A DNA stretch of 64,000 nucleotides. It comes from Scybalocola_A sp900557175 (GTDB lineage: Bacteria; Bacillota; Clostridia; Lachnospirales; Lachnospiraceae). Both the position numbers and the translations under genes were made by a program. The notes beneath the pieces were generated by a model, which was not told the DNA's origin, did no database searches, and saw only the letters and a program-made list of their open reading frames with translations. Location of the stretch: positions 13,031-77,030 of the forward strand of contig CALADH010000089.1 in assembly GCA_937890745.1 (NCBI GenBank). Reading direction: 5' to 3'. Positions 44,122 to 53,496 of the stretch are shown in pieces (position 1 is the first letter of the stretch; every line of letters starts with the position of its first letter).

Positions 44122-45498
44122 TTACATTTCAGATACAATATTCCGGGCCACATAAACACCGCTGGCAGATGCATGGGACAAAGAATGGGTAATACCGCTG
44201 CCGTCTCCGATCACATAAAGCCCTTTGTAGCTTGTCTCAAGATTTGTATCAACCGCAACTTCCATATTATAAAATTTTACTTCTACACCATAAAGTAATG
44301 TATCATCATTTGCCGTACCCGGCGCAATTTTATCGAGCGCATAAATCATCTCGATAATACCGTCCAGAATACGTTTTGGCAGAACAAGGCTTAAGTCACC
44401 CGGATTAGCATTTAACGTCGGCGTCGTAAATGATTCTTCAATACGTCTTTGCGTACTTCGCTGACCGCGCACAAGATCTCCGAAGCGCTGAACGAGCACA
44501 CCGCCGCCGAGCATATTGCTGAGTCTTGCAATGCTCTCACCATAACCGTTGGAATCCTTAAACGGATATGAAAAATGCTTCGCCACAAGCAGGGCAAAGT
44601 TTGTATTATTCGTCTGCTTTGCCGGATCCTCATAGCTGTGTCCGTTGACCGTAATAATGCCATTTGTATTTTCAGTAACAACAGCGCCCTTCGGATTCAT
44701 ACAGAAAGTGCGGACTAAGTCCTCATATTTATGCGTTCTGTACACAATCTTACTCTCATACAGCTCATCGGTCAGATGGGAAAATACATCCGCCGGAAGT
44801 TCCACGCGGACACCGATATCCACACGATTGGACTGCGTCTGTATATCCATTTCCCGGCATACCTTTTCCATCCACTTACTGCCGCTTCGTCCGACCGAAA
44901 TAATACACTGTTTTCCCGTATAAACAGCTCCGGCGCATTTCACTTCATAGCCTTCATCTGTCTGAGCCACGCTTTCCACCGGCGTATCGAAATAAAAAGT
45001 CACCTTATCTTTCAAATGTTCATAAAGGTGTTCCAGAACAACATAATTAATATCTGTTCCCAAATGGCGCACTGAAGCGTCTAAAAGATGCAGGCCATTT
45101 TGAATACAGAGTTTTTTAAAACGCGTTCCCGATGTCGAATATAGCTTCGTACCCTCGCCGCCATATTCCAGATTAATCTCGTCAACGTAATTCATCAGCT
45201 CCAGCGCCTGCTTCTTTCCGATATACTCGTACAGTGTACCGCCAAAATCATTTGTAATATTATACTTTCCATCGGAAAATGCACCTGCACCGCCAAAGCC
45301 GCTCATAATCGAGCAGCTTTTACAATGGATACAGGACTTGATTTTTTCACCGTCAATCGGACAGTGGCGCTTATTTAAAGCATGTCCCGCCTCAAAAACA
45401 GCGACATTTAACTCCGGTTTGAGCTTTGTCAGTTCATATGCCGAGAAAATGCCGCCCGGCCCTGCACCAATAATCATCACATCATAATTCATATTCAT
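44122..45498 (-). CDS. FAD-dependent dehydrogenase (COG2509 type)
   Basis: 458 aa flavoprotein. N-terminal dinucleotide-binding motif VMIIGAGPGGIFSAYEL and later VIGDGSGITHSLSHASASGVYVARNI; a Cys cluster CIHCKSCSIMSGFGGAGAFSDGK near residues 50-75. Family members are annotated as NAD(FAD)-utilising or geranylgeranyl-reductase-like dehydrogenases; substrate unknown. ATG at 45498 follows AAAGGAG. Last of the YesN/YesM-led gene run; link to sugar sensing is not obvious. Confidence 0.8.
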   Translation of the reverse strand: MNMNYDVMIIGAGPGGIFSAYELTKLKPELNVAVFEAGHALNKRHCPIDGEKIKSCIHCKSCSIMSGFGGAGAFSDGKYNITNDFGGTLYEYIGKKQALELMNYVDEINLEYGGEGTKLYSTSGTRFKKLCIQNGLHLLDASVRHLGTDINYVVLEHLYEHLKDKVTFYFDTPVESVAQTDEGYEVKCAGAVYTGKQCIISVGRSGSKWMEKVCREMDIQTQSNRVDIGVRVELPADVFSHLTDELYESKIVYRTHKYEDLVRTFCMNPKGAVVTENTNGIITVNGHSYEDPAKQTNNTNFALLVAKHFSYPFKDSNGYGESIARLSNMLGGGVLVQRFGDLVRGQRSTQRRIEESFTTPTLNANPGDLSLVLPKRILDGIIEMIYALDKIAPGTANDDTLLYGVEVKFYNMEVAVDTNLETSYKGLYVIGDGSGITHSLSHASASGVYVARNIVSEM

Positions 45499-45520
45499 AA
45501 AAAAGTCTCCTTTCGCTGTA

Positions 45521-46228
45521 CTATAATGCTTCAAGCATTTGTACCATCTCTTTAAATGTACCTTTTGGCCCCTGCCACAAAACGCCTTCCTTCTTAATCA
45601 GACAGTCTGTCACAAGGTAACAATCCATTCCTATAGACGATGCCGCTTTGATGTCCTCACCCTCGTCATTGCCAATCATCAGACAATCTTCTGGTTTTAC
45701 GCCGATACGCGCGCATACCGACTCAAAATATTTCGGATTCGGCTTACAGTAAATATCCTCCTCATAGCTTGTCACGAGGTCAAAAGCTTCTTTGGAAAGC
45801 CCGACCCAATGAAGTCTTGTATCCTGTCCGACAAGCGGAAAAAGCGGATTTGTCGCAAGCACAACAAGTTCACTTTTCTCTCTTGCAATGTCCACCGCCT
45901 TTTTGGCCAGCGGATTTTCACCTGTATATTTTTTGGCGCCATTAAACTCATTGGCATAAAAATCAAGACAATCCTTATTCACCTTTGCCTTATCAAAACC
46001 GGTTATCTCTGTAAACTTCTGCCAGAAACGTTCTTCATTTGAAGCGCCGCCGTCATTTTTTACCATTGCCGCCGTGCCGGTCCATACCGCATCAATCAGC
46101 TTTTGGGGTTCAATACCATACTTTGCAAGCTTTACCGCCAAAAGCTTAAAATATCCTTTTGTAAACACCTCCATATCCATCGGAAGCAATGTTCCGTCTA
46201 AATCAAAAAGTATTGCTTTGTATTTCAT
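45521..46228 (-). CDS. HAD-superfamily hydrolase
   Basis: 235 aa phosphatase-like enzyme: motif I LFDLDGTLLPMD, motif II VVLATNPLF, motif III/IV Lys and MIGNDEGEDIKAASSIGMDCYLVTD. Likely acts on a small phosphate ester such as a sugar phosphate; substrate unknown. Start ATG at 46228 after GTAGGAGG; an in-frame upstream ATG lies inside the binding-protein gene. Confidence 0.87.
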   Translation of the reverse strand: MKYKAILFDLDGTLLPMDMEVFTKGYFKLLAVKLAKYGIEPQKLIDAVWTGTAAMVKNDGGASNEERFWQKFTEITGFDKAKVNKDCLDFYANEFNGAKKYTGENPLAKKAVDIAREKSELVVLATNPLFPLVGQDTRLHWVGLSKEAFDLVTSYEEDIYCKPNPKYFESVCARIGVKPEDCLMIGNDEGEDIKAASSIGMDCYLVTDCLIKKEGVLWQGPKGTFKEMVQMLEAL

Positions 46229-46238
46229 GTCAAGCCTC

Positions 46239-47261
46239 CTACTCATCAATAAACATATCCACATTTTCTGCCGTAACTTTCTTATACGGCGTGTAAATAT
46301 ATTTTTCTTTTGTAAATTCTAAATCATCTGCACTTTTTCCGAGAACAAGATACTCCGAAAGCTTTACAATCGCCTGCGCCTGCCCGGTTTTATCATTGTA
46401 CACTGTTCCCGAAAGCTTCCCATTGCTGACTGCCTCAAGCCCTACTGCCGTGCCGTCGATTCCAAAAAAGGACGGAACCGTCGATTCTGTAAAATTCTTT
46501 TTTTCATAGGCATCAATGGCGCCAAGCGCCATATCATCATTATTTGCCAAAACAAGCTCTATTTTATTTTGATGCTGTTCAATGAGCTGCTGCATGCGGT
46601 TGGCCGCCTGTCCCCGGTTCCAATTGGCAATACCGTGACCGATTTTTTCCAGTGCAATGCCATGGTTTTTCAATGTATCTACCGCATTTTCCGTCCGTAT
46701 AAGCGCATCCTGATGCCCCGGCTCACCCTCAAGTATCACATACTGGATCACACCGTCATTATTCCGGTCAATACGTGCATCATTTTCAATTGCTTCCGCA
46801 GCAAGTTCCCCCTGAAATACGCCGGACTGCTTTGCATCGGCACCGACATAATAAATCTTATCCCACTGCATCATATCCTCAGCCACCGGCTCCCGGTTAA
46901 AAAAGATAATCGGCACATCATTTTCCTTTGCGGCATCAATAATCGCCGAAGGATCTGCCCGGTCTACAAGATTGACTGCAAGAACATTACAACCGGCATC
47001 AATCATTGCCTGTACCTGATCCTCCTGCGTCCTTTGAGAACCTTCCGCATCCATCACCGTCACCGAGGCCCCCTCGATTGCGCCAAGCTCTGCTTTCACA
47101 CAGTCGATCAGCTCACTCAAAAATGTATCACTTTCATTGTAGCAGGCAATTCCCATATAAATACGCTGCGGCTTCATTGAAACCGTCTGTCCGCAGCCTG
47201 AAAGCGCAGCCACAGACACGCCTGTCATTAAAACTGCCGCACAAAATTTTCTTCCCTTCAT
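46239..47261 (-). CDS. Galactose/glucose-binding lipoprotein, canonical MglB order
   Basis: 340 aa periplasmic-binding fold with lipobox LSGCG. It keeps E. coli MglB sugar contacts in normal order: Asp and Phe in YNESDTF, Asn in VNLVDRADP, His/Asp/Arg in GEPGHQDALIRT, Trp in IANWNRGQ, Asn in LANNDDMA, Asp in FGIDGTA. The calcium loop DRNNDGVIQY is intact. It sits in the sensor run (response regulator, kinase, membrane-anchored binding protein, this one), so it may deliver galactose to the sensor rather than to the transporter. Transporter MglB (55107-56429) is a separate protein. Confidence 0.88.
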   Translation of the reverse strand: MKGRKFCAAVLMTGVSVAALSGCGQTVSMKPQRIYMGIACYNESDTFLSELIDCVKAELGAIEGASVTVMDAEGSQRTQEDQVQAMIDAGCNVLAVNLVDRADPSAIIDAAKENDVPIIFFNREPVAEDMMQWDKIYYVGADAKQSGVFQGELAAEAIENDARIDRNNDGVIQYVILEGEPGHQDALIRTENAVDTLKNHGIALEKIGHGIANWNRGQAANRMQQLIEQHQNKIELVLANNDDMALGAIDAYEKKNFTESTVPSFFGIDGTAVGLEAVSNGKLSGTVYNDKTGQAQAIVKLSEYLVLGKSADDLEFTKEKYIYTPYKKVTAENVDMFIDE

Positions 47262-47294
47262 ACATTCACCTCTGTCCTGCCTTCTGCAAATTTT

Positions 47295-48257
47295 CTACTG
47301 ACTCATTGTAAAAAGAATTTTCTGATTTGCATCAGAAAAAAGTGTTTCCCGGCGCATAATTGTATAAGTTACTGTCTTATTTTCTATTTTATAAAAGTAC
47401 TGTTCCAGCTTTTTTGCCGTCTCTGACAGACTTTCATAGCCCACACTGAACTCGTCAGGGACAACAAGACACTCGGCAAGCCCCTTATCAAGATAATAAA
47501 CAGCCTCTGTCGAACGCCCGATACCATATAAAAGTGCCCCGTGAATATCATTATCATCAGCCGCACGCCCTGCGGCCTTCACACCGCCGTTATCAAGCGC
47601 TACGATAAAATCCGTCTTTGGCTTATCTTTGATTAAAAGCTCACCATTTTCATCTTTTCCAAGCATCGACCACTCGACCGATACCCCGCTGTCCTTCAAG
47701 CCGTCAATCAATCCGTCGCGGCGGTTTAAGACAGCTTCGGACACACCGTCGGCCGAAACAATGCCAAGTGTCTTTCCCGAAAGATTTCCGCTGTAATCTG
47801 ACAAAAGCTCATTTGCAACAGCCGCGCCCATTCCATAATTGTCCGGCTGCACAACCGGCAGAACGCCCGTATCACCTGCAGATGACTCAATTAAAATGAC
47901 CGGCACCTTTGCCTCAATATTTTTAAGCATATCTTCGCTGTCATTTCCCGGCACCGGCTGTACAATGACTGCCGATGCGCCATTCTCAATTTCATTTTCA
48001 ATGAGCGTTTTTTCATCGCCGGCCAAAAGCGTTCCGGACGTATTTACAACAGACAGCTCAATATCCGCATCCATTGCCGCCATTCTTAACCCATACTTAA
48101 AAGCAGCCCACTGACTGTCATCTGAATCCTGCATAATAACAGAAACCTTATCGGAAGGCTTGCCTGCTGTTCCCCAAAGCAGCATAAAGCCAAAACAGGC
48201 GGCAAGCACCGCAAGCGCTGCCTCTATGAGAATAAATGTTTTTTTACGATTCTTCAT
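47295..48257 (-). CDS. Membrane-anchored sugar-binding-fold protein, likely sensor partner
   Basis: 320 aa. An N-terminal transmembrane anchor (8-30) without a lipobox is followed by a type 1 periplasmic-binding (LacI/RbsB-like) domain: KVSVIMQDSDDSQWAAFKYGLRMAAMDADIEL, SAVIVQPVPG, VPVILIESSAGDTGVLPVVQPDNYGMGAAVANEL. It has no helix-turn-helix, so it is not a repressor. It overlaps the histidine kinase gene by 14 bases. Inference: extracytoplasmic ligand receptor that contacts the YesM-type kinase. Confidence 0.8.
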   Translation of the reverse strand: MKNRKKTFILIEAALAVLAACFGFMLLWGTAGKPSDKVSVIMQDSDDSQWAAFKYGLRMAAMDADIELSVVNTSGTLLAGDEKTLIENEIENGASAVIVQPVPGNDSEDMLKNIEAKVPVILIESSAGDTGVLPVVQPDNYGMGAAVANELLSDYSGNLSGKTLGIVSADGVSEAVLNRRDGLIDGLKDSGVSVEWSMLGKDENGELLIKDKPKTDFIVALDNGGVKAAGRAADDNDIHGALLYGIGRSTEAVYYLDKGLAECLVVPDEFSVGYESLSETAKKLEQYFYKIENKTVTYTIMRRETLFSDANQKILFTMSQ

Positions 48258-50127
48258 CTTTATTTCCCTGCATTTTCAAATTTATTTCTTCTCTGCTGAA
48301 CATGTGCCCCTTTTCAAGAATTTTCCGCGTTTCCTCCGAATAAGGAATTGCAGGAATTGTGACTGAAACACACGTGCCCTCATCCGGCTCGCTTTCAACG
48401 GTGACACCATATTCTTTGCCAAAAAGAATCTGTATACGGTTGTTGACATTAATAAGTCCGACGCCGGAACCATGCTTATGCACACGACTGCTGTCTGTCA
48501 AAATAAGATGCGCTTCCTCCTCCGACATCCCGATCCCGTTATCTATGACTGAAAGAACAATGTTGCCGTCCTTCTTTTTTCCACGAACTGTTATTTCACC
48601 GCAGTCATCCATTCCGCTGACGCCATAGTTAATAGCATTTTCAAGAATCGGCTGTAAAATAAGCTTTACAATACAACAGTCACACACGTCCTCATCCACA
48701 TCAAAGGTCACTGAAAATGTATTTTTATAACGTATTTTTTGTATATTCATATAGCTTCCGGCATGCTGCAGCTCGTCGCGGATACTGATAACTGTCCGTC
48801 CCTTTGAAAGACTGATTCTAAAAAGCTTTGCAAGCTGGGAAATCATAAACACAGCTTCGTCGTTTCTTTCACCCTCAATCATCCACGTAATCGACTCAAG
48901 TGTATTGTATAAAAAGTGCGGATTAATCTGGCTCTGAAGCGCATCCAGCTCACTTTTGCGCCGCTCATTTTGCTCAAGCACAATCTCCTTCATCAGAGAA
49001 TCTATTTTTTCATAAGAATCCTGTATCGAGCCGCCCAAATGAATAATCTCTTTCGAGCCGCCGATGTAAATTTCCGGCTTTTCCCCGGCCTCATAGGCCA
49101 TCACCGACGCATTCAGTTTTAGTATCGGACTTGATATTCTCACCGAAACAACCCTGTTGATCCCGACAAGCATCATCCCTGTAAGCAGCATCAGCATCAC
49201 GGCAAAATACTGCATATTGCTCATACCGTGTGTAAATACCGAATATGACACAACGCCGACAAGCTTCCACCCTGTATAGCTGATTGTATTGACAATGACC
49301 TTCCGCCGGCTGCCCTCAAAAAATTCGTCATACGCACCGTCCTTGTAATTTGCGGCTGTGCGGCTGTTTTCACTGCATATCCCCCAGCTGATCTGTGTCT
49401 GACGCGGATGATAAATAATATTTCCGTTTTTGTCGCACAAATAATAATACTGCCCATTGCCGACATCATTAATTTTATTCATCATTCTTGATATGCCCGA
49501 ATAATCCATATCAACAAGCAGAACACCCGACTGGGAATCTCCCTTGTCCGTCAGTTCAACAACACGGCTCAGCGAAATAACCCAGTAATAACGGAAAGTC
49601 CCGTCATCAAAAAGATTCTGAATATGCGGCGTTGAAAAATGCATATTTTCCATCTCATTGACAGCCTGCTTATACCATGCCTGCCCCGTGACATCCGGAT
49701 CTTCTTTTTGCGATGTTAAAGGCTCTGCCGCAATAAGGCTGCCGTAGCTGTTATAAACAGCAATACTTCTTAAATTATCCCGGTTGGCCTCATACAAAAG
49801 ATTCATGCTCCGCTGAATATCCTTATTTTTACTTGAAAAATCATTTTCTTTAATAATATTATAATAAACCGTATCTGATATCCGGCGCATACTCATCAGA
49901 TAATCCTCAAGATTTTCTCCGGTCTGCTCCATCAGCTTTTGCGTACTCTGTGTAATTTCTTTCCTGGATACCGCAGAAAATCTGAAATACATCACTGTAC
50001 CAAGAATAAGCATCATCGTAATCGAAATCACCGAGAACGCGATCATCAGCGTCGGCTGCATCCCCATCGGCTTTATATCGCTCAGCCGTTTTATATTTTT
50101 CAGCCGCTTAAAATAATTATTTTTCAC
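48244..50127 (-). CDS. YesM-type sensor histidine kinase
   Basis: About 627 aa. Transmembrane segment (near 25-50), a large Cache-type extracytoplasmic domain (SQKEDPDVTGQAWYKQAVNEMENMHFS...GQYYYLCDKNGNIIYHPRQ), second transmembrane segment, HAMP-like linker, the His_kinase family box ALQSQINPHFLYNTLESITW (phospho-His in the INPHFLYNTL motif) and a HATPase (LILQPILENAINYG, DNGIGMS, GSGVGLINVNNRI). Start: GTG at 50127 overlapping the response-regulator stop by 11 bases; the longer opening runs inside that gene. Partner of the upstream YesN regulator. Confidence 0.9.
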   Translation of the reverse strand: MKNNYFKRLKNIKRLSDIKPMGMQPTLMIAFSVISITMMLILGTVMYFRFSAVSRKEITQSTQKLMEQTGENLEDYLMSMRRISDTVYYNIIKENDFSSKNKDIQRSMNLLYEANRDNLRSIAVYNSYGSLIAAEPLTSQKEDPDVTGQAWYKQAVNEMENMHFSTPHIQNLFDDGTFRYYWVISLSRVVELTDKGDSQSGVLLVDMDYSGISRMMNKINDVGNGQYYYLCDKNGNIIYHPRQTQISWGICSENSRTAANYKDGAYDEFFEGSRRKVIVNTISYTGWKLVGVVSYSVFTHGMSNMQYFAVMLMLLTGMMLVGINRVVSVRISSPILKLNASVMAYEAGEKPEIYIGGSKEIIHLGGSIQDSYEKIDSLMKEIVLEQNERRKSELDALQSQINPHFLYNTLESITWMIEGERNDEAVFMISQLAKLFRISLSKGRTVISIRDELQHAGSYMNIQKIRYKNTFSVTFDVDEDVCDCCIVKLILQPILENAINYGVSGMDDCGEITVRGKKKDGNIVLSVIDNGIGMSEEEAHLILTDSSRVHKHGSGVGLINVNNRIQILFGKEYGVTVESEPDEGTCVSVTIPAIPYSEETRKILEKGHMFSREEINLKMQGNKDEES

Positions 50128-51727
50128 TTTTCGAATACTCCATTCTGTATTTTGACGGCGACACACCGAACCGGCGCTTAAAAACATAACTAAAATAATT
50201 CGGATCTGTATAGCCGACACGCTTTGCAATCATATAGCTTTTATCATTTGTTGCAATAAGCAGCCTTGAAGCAATATCCATCCGATAATCCGTCAAATAA
50301 CTAATAAACGATTCTCCCGTTTCTTTTTTAAACACCGTTGAAAAATACGCATTAGATACGCCAAGCGCCTCGCATATTGTGTCTAAAGACAGCGACTCAT
50401 CTCCATAATGACTTTTGACATATTCCTGTGCTTTCTGCACAAAGGAGCGCGTTGACTTATTGCGGGCACTGATAAGCTTCTCATGAAACAAAAGACTGAT
50501 ATCCAAAAGACGCTTTTTTAACGTCACCGGATCCATGCTCATCATACTGCCGTAAATTTCCTTCATATCTACAGCAAAATCCTTATCGTCAATGTCATTA
50601 TTTGAGGCAAAACGATAAAGCGCGCTGGAAAGCTCCATAATATCAAGCTGATGCTGCTGAAGCGATTTTGAAGTCACCGACATATGATTCATATAATCAT
50701 CTACCGCCGCCTCAATATCCTTTTGCGAACCAAGACGTATGTCTTTAAAAAGCCGGGTAAGATACGCATCATTGACCGGCGCTGCTTTTTCCGGCTTGGA
50801 CGGTTCAATTTCTTCGATATTAATTGCCTTTGCCGAGCCATAAATGACTCTGTAAGAAACAGCTTCTCTTGCCCCTCTGTAAGAAGACGCCAGTTCTAAA
50901 ATGTTTCTGCATACATGACCGATACCGACAGTGACCACTGCACCGATCATCCTTTGAACATAGCGGCAGAAACGGTCACAGTCATCTGTCAGTTCTGTCA
51001 CTGCAGCTATACTTTCCAGCTGGGCAATCATCACCGTCTTTCCAAGATAAGAAAAAACCTTTGGCTGCCAGCGACGTCCAAAATACTCGCCGGCCTGCTT
51101 TTCAACAGATGTCGCGAGAAGCAGCTGATTCATATGTGCCGGTATATTTCTCGCCGACGTATGAATCACAAGGCAGACATAAAAAGGCCCTGTAAAATAA
51201 ATCTGATAATCCGATATATATTTATCAAGCATATCCTCAGAAATCCTGCCCTCAATCAATGTCGTATAAAAATTTGCCTGAAGCACCGGCAGCGCTTCCA
51301 TATAATATTGACGCAAGATTTGCGTATCTCTCTTTTCGTTGATTTCCTTATCAAGCTTTTCTCTGAGTCTTGTAAATACCTTCGTCAGCTCCGCCGAATT
51401 CACCGGCTTTAATATATACTCCTCCACTTCAAGATGTACCGCCGCTTTCGCATATTCAAACTCATCAAAACCGGTAAAGATTAAAAGCTTTGTCGCCGGA
51501 TATTCTTCCTTAATGCGCCTCGCCAGCTCCATACCGTCCATATACGGCATCTTAATATCTGTCATCACAACGTCCGGCTGGAACTTTTCCACAAGTTCCA
51601 ACGCCTTAAGGCCGTTTCCGGCATAGCCGATCACTGAAAAGCCAATAGCCTCCCAATTCACCTTTTTCATAATGACCTGAATGACATCCTCCTCGTCATC
51701 CACTAAAAGCACTGTATATTTTTCCAT
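50117..51727 (-). CDS. YesN-type AraC-fused response regulator
   Basis: 536 aa. Receiver domain (LLVDDEEDVIQ, phospho-Asp in PDVVMTDIKMPYMDG, Lys in FILKPVNSAEL), a long middle region, and a C-terminal AraC domain (SLDTICEALGVSNAYFSTVFKKETGESFISYLTDYR...GYTDPNYFSYVFKRRFGVSPSKYR). ATG at 51727 after GGGAAG; an upstream in-frame ATG is in the terminator. It likely activates the adjacent mglBAC operon. Confidence 0.92.
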   Translation of the reverse strand: MEKYTVLLVDDEEDVIQVIMKKVNWEAIGFSVIGYAGNGLKALELVEKFQPDVVMTDIKMPYMDGMELARRIKEEYPATKLLIFTGFDEFEYAKAAVHLEVEEYILKPVNSAELTKVFTRLREKLDKEINEKRDTQILRQYYMEALPVLQANFYTTLIEGRISEDMLDKYISDYQIYFTGPFYVCLVIHTSARNIPAHMNQLLLATSVEKQAGEYFGRRWQPKVFSYLGKTVMIAQLESIAAVTELTDDCDRFCRYVQRMIGAVVTVGIGHVCRNILELASSYRGAREAVSYRVIYGSAKAINIEEIEPSKPEKAAPVNDAYLTRLFKDIRLGSQKDIEAAVDDYMNHMSVTSKSLQQHQLDIMELSSALYRFASNNDIDDKDFAVDMKEIYGSMMSMDPVTLKKRLLDISLLFHEKLISARNKSTRSFVQKAQEYVKSHYGDESLSLDTICEALGVSNAYFSTVFKKETGESFISYLTDYRMDIASRLLIATNDKSYMIAKRVGYTDPNYFSYVFKRRFGVSPSKYRMEYSKSEK

Positions 51728-51760
51728 CTTTATCTTCCCCTGTGCAAATGTTTTGCATTC

Positions 51761-51766
51761 ATTATA
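51761..51766 (-). promoter_or_regulatory. -10 element of the yesN-led run
   Basis: TATAAT on the minus strand about 35 bases before the yesN start; no good -35, and the upstream region is the T-run side of the mglC terminator. Confidence 0.5.
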
Positions 51767-51784
51767 CCAAACATTAACATTAAA

Positions 51785-51816
51785 AAAAAGGTCAGACATG
51801 AAATCTGACCTTTTAA
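51785..51816. terminator. Terminator of mglBAC
   Basis: AAAAGGTCAGA / TCTGACCTTTT with a 7-base loop and A/T runs on both sides, directly after the mglC stop and before the yesN promoter. Confidence 0.85.
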
Positions 51817-51827
51817 AAATTTCCATA

Positions 51828-53486
51828 TTATTTTTTCTGAACGTATTTCAGAGAGTCAAGAATGACTGCAATAAGAATAATGATACCTGAGAATACGAAC
51901 TGAAGGTTTGTATCGATACCAAGAATTGTGAGGGAATATGTCAATGCTGTAAAAATAATAACACCGACAACAACACCTGAAATCTTACCGATACCACCTG
52001 TGAAGGACACACCGCCGACAACGCAGGCTGCGATGGCATCCATCTCCCAGCCCTGTCCGTAAGCTGCTGAACCTGAACCGAACATTCTAGCACATTCAAG
52101 CCATGAACCGAAGCCGTAAAGAATACCGGCAAGAACGAAAGCACCGACAGTTACCTTTACTACAGAGATACCTGAAACTGCTGCTGCCTCAGGATTTCCG
52201 CCGACAGCATATAAGTTTTTACCAAATGTTGTCTTATTCCAAATGAACCATACAACAATAATTGCTGCCACTGCCCAAAGAATAATTGTAGGGAAGCCGT
52301 TCACTTTCGGAATAATCATGTTTGGAATTGCAGACTCAATCGCACCAAAGGATACACCCTTTGTCGCATAAGTTACAAGACCGAAAATAACAAGCATGTT
52401 TGCCATTGTTGTAATAAATGGATGAATCTTAAACTTCGCTGTAAAGAAGCCTGCGATTGTTGTAAAGATTGTACATAAAACGATACACATTACAAGTGCA
52501 AATACAACTCTTGCGCCGACAGACATTCCTGAGAAGTCAAATACATGACCAAATACGGAACCTGTATTCGGACCCTGATGCATAATAATCGTACCTACAG
52601 TCATACCCATACCAACCATACGGCCAATTGAAAGGTCTGTACCTGTAAGAAGAATCAGCCCTGCAACACCAAGTGCAAGGAACATTCTCGGCGATGCCTG
52701 CTGGAAAATATTCAAAACGTTATTGTATGTAAGCAATGATGTGTTTTTAACCATCGGCGTAATAATACAAAGCGCGATGAAAACAATGATAATTGCAATG
52801 TAAAGACCATTCTGAAGAAGGAAGTTTCTTAAATTAAATGTATATTTATAGTTTTCCCACTTCTGAGCTCTTGTCTCCACAAATGTAAACTTTGACATTC
52901 TCAAAAGGTCAATCAGATGATATCTGTAGCTGTACGCTGCATGACGTCTGTCTTTAATCTGCTGTAAATCTTTGTCAAGCTCTACCTTAGCATCAAAACG
53001 TCTGTTTTTATAAACATACTTTTCATCTTTGATTTCCTGATGGTCAGTAAGCTTAGATATTGCTGCCTGATGTTCCTTTTCAAGCTCTGCAAGTTTATTT
53101 TTGCACTTTTCCTGAGCCTGTACTTTCTCTGCAGCACAGCTTTCTTTAACCGGCGCAAAGTATTCCTTATCAAAATGAGCCTTCAAATAATTTTCAGCAT
53201 CTGCGATAAGCTTTGAAACTTCATCTTTATTTTTAGCTTCAACTGCTTTTGCTTTCTCAATTTCTTTACGCACTGCCTCAATACGGTTTGCTTTTTCTTC
53301 CTTTGTGAGTGTGCGCTCTTTTTTAATATTGTCTACTTCATTCTGGAGTTCAATGACTTTATCTGTACCATCTGCTCTTAAGCCGTCAATCTTCTCCTGA
53401 ATTTTACCGACATAATCCTCTATTGGCTGGCGCAGCTTCATTTCCTGCTCAGCCGTAAGAATCTTACTGTTTGCCATATCCATCAT
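51828..53486 (-). CDS. mglC: MglC-type galactose/sugar ABC permease with a long coiled-coil N-terminus
   Basis: 552 aa, against about 336 for E. coli MglC. Residues ~227-552 are a normal BPD_transp_2 permease (AGLILLTGTDLSIGRMVGMGM, GGNPEAAAVSGISV, GGVSFTGGIGKISG). Residues ~1-215 are an added, highly charged, mostly helical region rich in Lys/Glu (VDNIKKERTLTKEEKANRIEAVRKEIEKAK) with no signal peptide, so it should be cytosolic. Two or three candidate starts (ATG 53486, 53483, 53477) differ little. Part of mglB-mglA-mglC. Confidence 0.88.
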   Translation of the reverse strand: MMDMANSKILTAEQEMKLRQPIEDYVGKIQEKIDGLRADGTDKVIELQNEVDNIKKERTLTKEEKANRIEAVRKEIEKAKAVEAKNKDEVSKLIADAENYLKAHFDKEYFAPVKESCAAEKVQAQEKCKNKLAELEKEHQAAISKLTDHQEIKDEKYVYKNRRFDAKVELDKDLQQIKDRRHAAYSYRYHLIDLLRMSKFTFVETRAQKWENYKYTFNLRNFLLQNGLYIAIIIVFIALCIITPMVKNTSLLTYNNVLNIFQQASPRMFLALGVAGLILLTGTDLSIGRMVGMGMTVGTIIMHQGPNTGSVFGHVFDFSGMSVGARVVFALVMCIVLCTIFTTIAGFFTAKFKIHPFITTMANMLVIFGLVTYATKGVSFGAIESAIPNMIIPKVNGFPTIILWAVAAIIVVWFIWNKTTFGKNLYAVGGNPEAAAVSGISVVKVTVGAFVLAGILYGFGSWLECARMFGSGSAAYGQGWEMDAIAACVVGGVSFTGGIGKISGVVVGVIIFTALTYSLTILGIDTNLQFVFSGIIILIAVILDSLKYVQKK

Positions 53487-53496
53487 TCTCCCTTAA

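Noticed and set aside
47295..48257. LacI-family repressor
   Set aside because: It has the ligand-binding fold but begins with a membrane anchor and has no helix-turn-helix.
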